Below, piece after piece: positions 31,417-64,000 of a DNA stretch of 64,000 nucleotides. The position numbers were made by a program, and so were the translations under genes. The DNA lies in NCBI RefSeq assembly GCF_002775205.1, contig NC_036453.1, positions 29,055,213-29,119,212 of the forward strand, read 5' to 3'. The DNA comes from Xiphophorus maculatus. Taxonomy: Eukaryota > Chordata > Actinopteri > Cyprinodontiformes > Poeciliidae. Below the pieces are notes generated by a model. The model searched no databases, was not told the origin of the DNA, and was given only the letters and a program-made list of their open reading frames with translations. Every line of letters starts with the position of its first letter. The first letter of the stretch is position 1.

Positions 31417-34400
31417 ACATTGACCCTGAATTATTTACAACCAGGACATCAAGCACTCGGAAAACGGGAGAGAGACACATTGAGGGGAGCAGATGGAGAT
31501 AAAAGGTACTCTATTCTTCTGAAAGCCTTCTCCTCCTCATTTGTCTTCATTGACAGGCTGTTGACACAGACCTGCCTTATCAGCCTCAGGGAGTCTTCAT
31601 TTCATTGTGATGGATGGGACACACCCAGACATCTGCCATTTTTTAAGCTGCAGTCATAGTTGAAATTTAATTCCCCTGTTGTTGTTTGTACAGTTTAAAA
31701 TGTCACATGTTGATACACAAACTGAGCCTGACAACTCTGAAGGATCCATAATGGAAATGAAATTTTTCTCTACTGTAGATTTTAACATGGAATTTTATTT
31801 CATACATCAAAGCTATTCATTTAGAATAATGTCAATTTTACCATGCAGGGTTTTTTTCATAAGAGCCATTATCAAGTGAGTGTTTTCTGTAAATCTCCTC
31901 GTCATCGTCGCAAGACTTCTGCATAAATAATCTCTTGTTTTTGGATCAAGACCACAAACAGGTAAATGCCAACATCCATTTGAAGTTTCTCCATCTGAAC
32001 AGCAGAAACAAGTAAACTATTTTGTGTGTGTGTGTTTGTTTCAAGACCAGATATGCTGTCAGATTTTTCTACGCATAAATCTCACAGGGATAAAGCATGT
32101 AAAAAAATGTAAACATGTCAATAGAGTCAGTCAGGTAACATGCCCACTACAAAGATGGAAGGATGTCTACAAGGATTCTTGCTTAGTAGAGCAGAATGGC
32201 AAGGTCAAAATTGTAATCCCTGGCCTTGTTCAAGGTGGATTAGAGGAAGATAAAAAAAAAAGAAAAGAAAAACTGCCTTTGGTTTTGATTAAGATTCATG
32301 GGGTTAGGAGATTAGAGGCACCAAATGCTATTACACAGGACTGAGCCCAATCCCTGAATTAATCTAAATACAAAAAAAATAAAAAATTGGGAAAAGAAGA
32401 GAAAACTCATTACATGACGAGATTAAGTAAAGCATGGTCCAATTCTTTTGGGAGGTGTACAGAGCAGTCAGTTTACATACAGGCACGCCAAAGTAAAACG
32501 TTTGATTTGAGTGAATTAGAAACTATTTACACAAGCACTTATTCCAGTTTCAATGTCACTCCATTAAGTATTTGTCCCATCCTATTTTGTATTCAGAAAT
32601 CAGCGACAAAAACTAAACCAGATAAATAAAATATAACAAAAAGATGGATTTTCATTAAAGCAAAATAAAAATATCCAATTGAATTGCTGGCTATTTTTCG
32701 TTTTTGTTTTCTCATGGTCAAAAATGAAACAACAGATTTTTAATTTTAGCTTGATTTTGTTTTTATATTTAAAATCATGATAAAAAGAAAAGAAGCACAC
32801 GCTCAGAGATGACTTGGTGAGAAAAAGGTCATGCAAAGCATCATCAACAGCCATTTACGATAGTTATTTTTGGGGGTTAAATTTCTATTTGCCTTTAGTG
32901 TATTGCAAAAAAGAGAAACCTAGTTTATCATTTGTGATTTGATCAGAACACACTGTTCAGTGTTTCAAAATCTGTAAGCTTGAACTTGTTACTTTTGGCC
33001 TGAGAGATTAAAGAAGAACGCTTAAAACAAGTCAAGATGGTTGAGACATGTCTGCAGTTCATTTAAGTTGAAAGGGAGTAAAGAGATTTTAAACTAAAAC
33101 AGATAACAGTAAGGCTGAGCAAATACATGGCGTATTTTAAAATACAAGCAGCTTCTCTGAAAAGCTCAGAATTAAGTGTCTACATTCTCTATAAGGAAAA
33201 TACTAGAAGTCTGAGGTTCCCTCAAAGCCATCATACTAATGTTCAGCTGTGTTTGTTTGTTCATACAGCAAAACAAAGATAAAGAACATTTTTAATTTGT
33301 AAGTGTTTAATTCAGCCACACTTGACAGATCATAATTTATCTGCAATCAAAGAGAATAGTAATATGTTACTGAAACAACTTGTTAAATTTTAATATCTAA
33401 CCTACCCTAAAAAGTCCAGGTCCTGCTTCACAAGTGTGCCATTAAACCCATGCTACTTTTTGTTATAAACACCAGTAAAATGCACAACTATTAATTGGAA
33501 GATTTTTTCTTGGCCTGGAAATGTGCAGCATGTAGAAAAAATATTGTATAGTATTTGACATGTACAGCAAGCTTGAAACTGAAAGCCTTCCTCACTGATG
33601 TATTCACCTTTTCAACACATCAGACGTCATACGTTCAATAGGAACTGCTGTGACTGCAGGGAGAAAAGACGTCCCCTCAGGCTTTCAAATTTGACAAATG
33701 AAGAAAAAAAAAACTGCTACTCCGCAGTATTCTAAGGTGAACAGGAGGTTGTTTTTTGTGTTTTAAGATGCTGAGAATTTCTTGCATTTGAAACTATTTC
33801 TCTTTTTACCATTCCCTCTCGCCATCTCTCAGCATTGTGGAGCTCCATTTTGTGTGTATGTGTGAGAGTTTCTGGATGGATATCTGTGATGTTGGTTGGA
33901 GCGGGATATAAAACAGCAGGTGTGTTCCCCGTCTTTCTTTAGAAGGTCGTTATCTGCTTTCCGTGGCAGCGCTTGGCTCAGTAAAGAACTTCGCAGGGCG
34001 CTGGCAGATAAACAAAGTAGCGTGCAAAGATATCACTGTCAGCAAAACCGATCGTATTTCAGCAAAAATGCGAAAAAACAACAAAAAAACGTATTTATTT
34101 TGAAAATCAGTAAAGCTGCTTCACATTTACACCATGGGATACTTTATAAAGTCTGCAGATTTAACTTTACAAACTGATAACAGTTAAAGATGAGGAACTA
34201 TGAATAACGTATAAGAGAGATTTAATTTTTAATTTTTGACACGTGTCATTTTTACAGGGCTGTTATACTGTAAACTACATCTACAGTAGAGTGCTTCACA
34301 CAGACAATCAATCTAAAGAAAAGGGAATGAAATAAATATAAATATATATATTTTTCAATTTGCGTCTCACAAAAAATTCAGAGAAGATAAAAAGTAAGTT

Positions 34401-34444
34401 AACTTCAGTCTGATGTAAATTGCATCAAGTTTTGGATGCAAGGC

Positions 34445-57539
<23,095 letters not shown>

Positions 57540-58566
57540 CTGGACACAGATATGATGAATTAAACTCTGTTGTGTAAAAATTCCCAACGCACACAAATAT
57601 TATAGACATTTGCAGCACTCTGCATGACACAATGCACACTGTCTGGTTTTTCATTTTACTAGAACAATTTTAATGCATTGTTGAAGTTAGTTTGAAGGAG
57701 CTGAGTGGGGGAGTGATAAAGGAAAGGGTTTTGTTTTATTTCTGGACTTTGAATCTTTTTTAACACATGGAAAGGATTTGATATGAATTATTTCAAAGTA
57801 CAAGTGGCTGTAAATTTAGGATCAGAGGTCCTAAACCAGAATAAGGTGGACTTCTTCTGCCATTTTTTTTGTCCAAGTAAAAAGTTAAATTTTGATCTTA
57901 TTTGTCCACAGAATCCACATTTTTTTCTGAATCCACTACATGACTTATGACAAACTGCAAATGGCAACAATGCTTTTCGTACCACCAATAGCCATAGCTA
58001 CACTTTTTAATATGTGTTGTTATAAGTGTAAAACTATTGTTTATTATGACTTGTAACAACAAAATGAACATTTAGTTTCAGCTTCTCTTTGCTTTCTCTT
58101 TGCAGAAAAGTGGTGATTCCAACTACTTAAAGCCGGAGAAGGTCTAAAGTGCAAAAACAAGCCACACTTCTTTGGCTTTTACAGTAAGAAGACCCATGGC
58201 TACATCCAGCTACAGTTGCATGGCCCGGCTGTCAGCACACTTTGAAGAAACAACCCTGTTAAGTCAGACTCGTGAAATTGCCTACAAACTCCTCATCAGC
58301 ATCCTGTCATCCTGGTGCAAAAGATGTGAAGCGAGGACTCAAAGGCCACATGAAATGGTGGTAGCATAATTGCACCTATCATGCTAAAGGGAAGAAATGA
58401 AAAGACTTTAACGGCCTATTGTTAAATTTCAAAACAGACTTTTGTCAGATGAGTCAGAGCACATCAGTAATTGTTAGTCTTTAACATTTTTTCAGAGCAG
58501 TTACCTGAGAATGCGGCTTCTGAAGGGCTTCATTGAATCTAATTTCTAACAATTTGTTCTGTTTAA

Positions 58567-58703
58567 TCCCTGCGACAGACTAGCGACCTGTCCGGGATTG
58601 TCCCCCCCTCTCGCCCGGAACGTTAGCTGGAGATAGGCACCAGGACCCCACCCGACCCCTCTAAGGGACAAGGGTGTACAGAAAATGGATGGATGGATGG
58701 ATG
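58567..58703 (+). mobile_element. SINE/LINE tail with short (ATGG)n end
   Basis: The sequence 'cctgcgacagactagcgacc ... cccggaacgttagctggaga' is a diverged second plus-strand copy of the tail at 51340-51504. It ends in about five ATGG units and is 5' truncated. Confidence 0.7.
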
Positions 58704-59089
58704 TTCTGTTTAATTCTTTTTCAACTTTTGAATGTTTCCTCTCTTCCGCTAACTCCTGATGATGAATAGCACAGAAAAAAAGGTAATGACTGCCCCATCT
58801 CACAACTATTCAACAAACTCAGACAGCTTTAAACCCACCAGTGAAATTACAGGGGATTGTCCCTGACCCTGGCTGCAGCTTGAAGAAAGTGCCTCCTACA
58901 GCAAAGATCAATGAGGACCATGATTGTCCTTCATTGTCTTTGAAAACAGGGCTCTTAATTATTTTGACAACAAAGAGTTTTCATTTTCAGGAATTTACAA
59001 CATGCCAAGCTACTTGTATGTGTATCACACATAAAACCAAACGTATAGGGGGTTAGTGGAGAAAGCAGACCAAACTAGTGACATACAGT

Positions 59090-60140
59090 GCCTTGGACTT
59101 GCACATTCTTAAAAAGAATTAGAAAGAATTTTACAATAATTGGTTGTAAATCTTTTACATTGCTGAGCAGAATTTTTGGTCAACCATTCTTTGAGGGATA
59201 CTTTTAATTCAGCTACACTGGAGGGTTTCGAGCATGAAGGGCCTATTTAAAATCATGCCTCAATATTGTTGAACCCCAGGCTTTAACTAAAGTGTGTTTG
59301 AGCTTAAGATCACAAACCGATGACCAACCTCTTTCCCTTTGGTATTTTCTGATCAAAAGCTTAAGTCAAGCGCAAGAACAAAGTTCTTTCTGGTCGGTTC
59401 CATTAATTATGACAGCTGATTCAAGCCCTGCAGCAGGACTGCAGCTCCAGATCATCACACTACAATCACCATGTCCATCTTAAATGTCAACATGATGGTC
59501 TTTTTAGAAGCTCTGCTAGCTGTATGTCAGAATTAATGAGACACTCAACCTACAGAAACTTTCACTTTTGTCTTGCCATTTTTTGAAAATCAAGAGATAT
59601 TTTGTCAAAAGTGAAGTGAGCCTTTTGTTCTTTTCATTCATCAATGGTTCTCACCTTGAATGAGAACCATTCATGTGCCATTTTGGCACAGTTTCTTTCT
59701 TGTAGAATCATGAATAATGACCTAACCTGAGCCAAGTGTGGCCTGCAGCCTTTCAGATATTGCTCTGGATTTTAAAAATGTTTTGCAGCATCCTGGATGA
59801 GTTAGAGTAATTTCTGAATGCCAGCCACACCTGGGAAGGTTGACTCCTGGCCCGTGCTTGTCCATGTTGTGGACAATGGCTCTCATTGTGATTCAAGAGA
59901 ATCCCAAAGCCTTTAAAAAATATTAGGAACCATTCAAGGACTGATAGATGACAATGATTTAGTTTTTAATCTGTTGTAGAATTTCTTTAGGTCAGTGTAT
60001 AATTTCATTTTATTTTATTGAGATAATGTATTTTGATCACTGTTTGGAACTTGTGCACAATATTTTTGCATGTAGAGTGGAATAATTTTGCTGGTACTTT
60101 TATTGCTCTTTTAAATCCCTAGGTTGTTTTTGTTATAAAC
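59090..60140 (-). mobile_element. Decayed DNA-transposon copy (family A)
   Basis: The longest copy of the family, with 'gagggtttcgagcatgaagg', 'ccagatcatcacactacaat' and 'caatggctctcattgtgatt'. It contains an 11-bp perfect hairpin (59643-59653 with 59661-59671). No open frame. Confidence 0.45.
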
Positions 60141-63100
60141 CCTGTGAAATCTGAGTTGAGTTGAATTTGATCTCGGTCTTCTGGGATGAGTTAGGAGGAG
60201 CTACAGAGCTACTTTGCAACCAAAAGATCCCATTAGGATGCTTCCCAGGTGCCTATATTTATAGGTTTTCTGCACACGTCCCATTAGAACGAAATCTAGG
60301 AAGTATCTAAAACTCATTGAAGGGACTATATGTATACATTTATATTCTTGCCTGGGAACATCTTGAAATCTCCATAATGTCCAGGAGAGAGTTGGTATGT
60401 ACAGGAATGTCTAGGTGTCCATCCTGAAGCTTCATGACTCAATTTCAGATGGGTGGAAGAAATCAGAGAGGTGGAAGAATGCTATATTAACTATATTTTA
60501 CTCTTTTCAATTAGAAACTTCCATAGGCTTTGGGTTGTCTTGATAATTTATTGCATATCTCCAGAAAATTTCCCAACTTAGTAAAATTATAATTCTGCTT
60601 TGGTAAAGAATAAAAAATACATTAAAAAGTGCAAACATTTTGTCTCCTTGCATTATTTGTTGGGACAACAGTGTGGGCGTGTCATGGGGGGATGGAGGGT
60701 TGGGTGATCAATTGATGATACAAAGAAACCATTTCTAAATTCATGTAAATTGTAGTGTCACTGGTCAGCATACAGCATTACAGTAATTAAAGAAGTAGCT
60801 TACAGAAATATGTACAGTACAGAGAGATGGATGGGTGTTTTGTCTGCCTCCAGTTAAAATAAAACACACCAAACAGAAAAGGCAGAGCCAATCGATCCAT
60901 TCAACATAAGATGAAGATGTTTGGCTCTGTTTGTAAGCACGCATAACCTCACCTCATCCATCTTCTACTTCAGTATTTAATGACAAATAATTAGGTATGA
61001 CATGAGTTCATTTGTCATCCCCTTCTTGTGGAACAGCTTTGTCTGTACTGTGGTCTGTAACGGCTGCAGTTACCTCTAAAAGGGAGGACTTTTATGCCCA
61101 ACAAAGAATTAATGTAGCGCAGAGTACTAAAAGCTTTCATTCAACTCCAAAATAATGAGAAATAATTTGCCACAAGAGCACACAACCATCTGGCATAAAA
61201 TACTTTGCAAATGGATGTTAGGACCTGGAGGACTCAAAAACTAGCTTTTAGCACGTGTATGTGAGTTGCAGGTGGGATATATTTGCATAAAATTAACACA
61301 CAGTGAAGATGCACAAAGGTGTCAGAAAAATGGCTAAATTGTACATGATTGTTTTTCCCTAGAAGTTGTTGATTTTTTTATTTCTCATTTGGTTTTAAAG
61401 TTTAACAGTCATTTGTAACAATGATTTATATATCTGCGGTATTACAAAAAAGATGCTACTTGAGAATTCCAGATTGTTCTACGCCTCATATTTTTAAACC
61501 ATGTCTTAACAATAATTTATAATTTATTTTGTCATCTATTTTTATTTAGGGGCTGGTATGACAGTTAAATAGAAAAACAACAACAAAAAAGAATTGTTGC
61601 ACGATACTTTTGAGGTACTGCATGCTCTGTATTCTATGTTCATTTAAAGAGAAACCAGCCAGCAAGATTAGAAACTTAAGTTCTCCATGATGTGTTACTT
61701 ACATTGATCAGGTTCTAAGTACAGATGTACGAATTACATTTAAATGTTAGAAGTCCTCTTTTCTTACCCATTACTATGTAACCTCATCACTGATTGTACA
61801 TTTATCCACTTATCTCCTGAGGCTACTACGCCTGTGCCCGTGCATGGAAATCACAAAATTAAGTGGTTCCAGACTTTCATTTGCATATTGGGTGATATCT
61901 GGCAACCAAACTATTAACATCAGTGCCTCTCTGAAGAAGCAAGGCAGATTGCTACGGTAGCAACAGGGAAGTAATAAATATATCTGAGAAAAAAAAGACA
62001 ATGGTTTTTATATTGGTGTTCAAAGACAGCAAAAATACTCCTAAAAATGTAGAAAACAATTAGAAAGAACGAGATACTTAAACTGAAGGAACTGTGATAA
62101 TTACAGTGACCAAGGGGACTGGAAAATACTGTTTACTATTTTCATAGCCTCTAGTTTTTCATTTGAATCAAGTCTTAAGCGGATGTTCATTATCAACAGT
62201 TATGCCAGAAATCAAGGAAAATGTTGATCTTTTTAAAATCTCTGTCCTTTCTGTAAATCACTTTGCTGTGTATGACTTCTGCTATACAAATAACCTTGCT
62301 TTGCATTGCCTAGAGAGATAAAAATATAACATACATGTTTGGTCAGCACTGTAGAGTTTGGACAGATTGAGAACATATTAAAATTCAAGGCACTTTTTTC
62401 ATATTGCTACTGGATAAGACTGCAAATGCAGTGGTTTTATAATATAATAAAATAACTGCATAATATTTTATAATAATATAACATAAAGCTTTTTGTATAT
62501 GTTACAAAAATCATTGTGAAAGTAACAATCTTTTAAAAATCACCTTGCAAGTTAGCTTTGCAGGTTGTGGGAGTGATAGTGATGACGTATATTTTGTGAG
62601 GCCAGCTGGCAGCAGGATTTAAAAGTAAAGAGTAAAAAAGATGACATATATGGTTTCCATTAAACATGATCCCTGCACTGCGTTGTCTGCCATTGTCATT
62701 TTGAGGATAATGCTATAGTAACACATCCAGTTCAGATATTATGCATTGCCAAAGCAGGTAGTTTTTGTTGTGTATACATAGTATATATGCATGTAATAAC
62801 TTTTGCTGCTAACTCATTCTGTTGAAAACAATGTGTCTAGAGAAACTCTGCAGTTCTGCAAATCCTCATATGCAAACAAACATACTGATTGTGTTATGCA
62901 AATGTGTTGGAGTTGGAAACTTCTAGACTTGTGTTGTTCAAAGGATCTGAGCAGAATAGCTGAAGCTGAACGGATTGCTCCAGAACCGCCCTGAATATTA
63001 ATATGAGACCCACAGCTAAACCCCACATCATAAATCCTCTGCAAGTGCAGCTGGACATTGCCACAAATTCATAAATACTGTTCATGCCAAAAAGAGATCT

Positions 63101-64000
63101 AGCACAGCAAGATCACATGGTATAAACTTATTTTCTTCCAGATGTCCTCAGATGTTCAAAACTGGTATTGATTTATGTGTTCATAATCAAAATTGTCTTA
63201 TGCCTTGCTCAAATTCACAGTGTTATGACTTGATCAAACTAAAATACAGAATCTTCTGACCATCCATAAATACTGAAAATGAGTAGCCCCAACTTCAAAA
63301 AAAGCAGTAAAATTTCTGCTACATTTTTGTCAACATGATCCTAATCCATACTTCTCAATTGAGATTTCTTGAAACACTGAGATTATGGTACTTTTATAGA
63401 AGTATTACAATAACACATTTTATAAATGTAAAGTATTTCCTTTTTGGAAGTTGATTTTGTACAGATGGAACAATGAGCAGCTTATAGGCTTTTAACCAGT
63501 ACAACCAAGAGAGAGAATGTTTCTCCAGTTTTGGGTTTAATGTACTGGCTTTTTGTTGATTCTTTTTATATCTATCTACAGGTATGATGACAGTGGGATT
63601 GAGAATTATCACAGGTGTACTGAAGCAATAAAATATAAGTAGTGAACAGTAATCTTAGTTTCAGCTGCTTGTGTAGCAAGACGTTTAGTGATTTTCTGAT
63701 GGCATAAATGTTCAAACTGAATATTTTAGGGCATTGTAAGAAAAGTTAAAAAAGTATTAAAACATGATGAAAGAATAAAGTTGAAGGAAGTAGTAGTTCT
63801 TACTTTGATGGTTTGAGAGTCCCTTCTTTCATTCCCCCATTTGTCCCCTAATATATTCCAATCTATTTCATTAATCTCAAATTGTGTTTAGAAATGAACT
63901 TAACGTGAACAATTTCCAGTTTAAGGTTCTCTATTAGGGATATTCTGAAGCAATACACATTTCTAACAAAACACAGAAGAAAGCCTTTCCTTTATCACTG

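Larger units (their letters stand above)
27598..34444. other. Interval between map3k7cl and the grik1 3' end
   Basis: About 6.8 kb with no recognised coding exon. It should hold the map3k7cl promoter and upstream exons and the grik1 3' UTR. A relatively CpG-rich stretch lies at 29330-29570. A minimal Tc1-like inverted repeat pair is at 29884-29939 and a CTCF-like motif at 31404-31416. Plus-strand open stretches at 32024-32344 and 33896-34177 resemble nothing known. Confidence 0.5.
57540..64000 (-). other. Presumed grik1 intron 1 (right end of window)
   Basis: No coding exon was recognised on either strand. The grik1 signal-peptide exon should lie further right. It holds a SINE/LINE tail (58567-58703), a family A transposon copy (59090-60140) and AT-rich DNA with no visible genes. 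Nothing distinct was seen from 60140 to 64000. Confidence 0.5.

Noticed and set aside
32024..32344. Plus-strand open frame of 106 codons between map3k7cl and grik1
   Set aside because: Unlike any protein I know; Lys-rich from an A-run; no promoter or splice support.
57540..64000. grik1 exon 1 (signal peptide) or a claudin gene to the right of grik1
   Set aside because: No minus-strand signal-peptide exon with a phase-1 donor and no claudin motif (W...GLW..C..C) was found in this stretch.

Overview
This is an AT-rich 64 kb vertebrate window with large introns and many decayed transposons. Fish-type Tc1-like, hAT and LINE/SINE repeats and compact coding exons indicate a teleost fish. All genes were recognised by reading the translated exons and checking splice signals and reading phase by hand. 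No database search was run.

Layout, left to right. (1) Positions 2124-2273 (+) hold the last coding exon of a Rab32/Rab38-family small GTPase; the rest lies off the left edge. (2) bach1 runs on the minus strand from 15605 to 9633: four coding exons, 735 residues, with BTB and bZIP domains. Its 3' end faces the 3' end of the Rab gene. (3) map3k7cl (TAK1-like coiled-coil protein) is on the minus strand from 27597 to 20101: four coding exons, 143 residues. (4) grik1 (kainate receptor GluK1) is on the minus strand from 57539 to 34445. Everything from the second coding exon to two alternative last exons is present; the signal-peptide exon was not found and is probably off the right edge.

The most notable points are in grik1. 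The Q/R pore site, which mammals edit from Gln to Arg in RNA, is an Arg codon (CGA) in the genome. One intron has a GC donor. A 45-bp optional exon is present, and two alternative C-terminal exons plus a short read-through tail are encoded. bach1 has several motifs of the type bound by BACH1/NRF2-small Maf dimers in and around it, which suggests feedback control. From memory of human chromosome 21, the MAP3K7CL-BACH1 pair is inverted relative to GRIK1 here.

The remaining sequence is introns and intergenic DNA. It holds a 2.8-kb internally deleted L1/Tx1-type LINE with a 16-bp target duplication and a nested hAT element, tRNA-derived SINE pieces, several eroded Tc1-like copies, microsatellites and some strong perfect hairpins. 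I found no CRISPR array, rRNA or functional tRNA gene, and no convincing gene beyond the four above.
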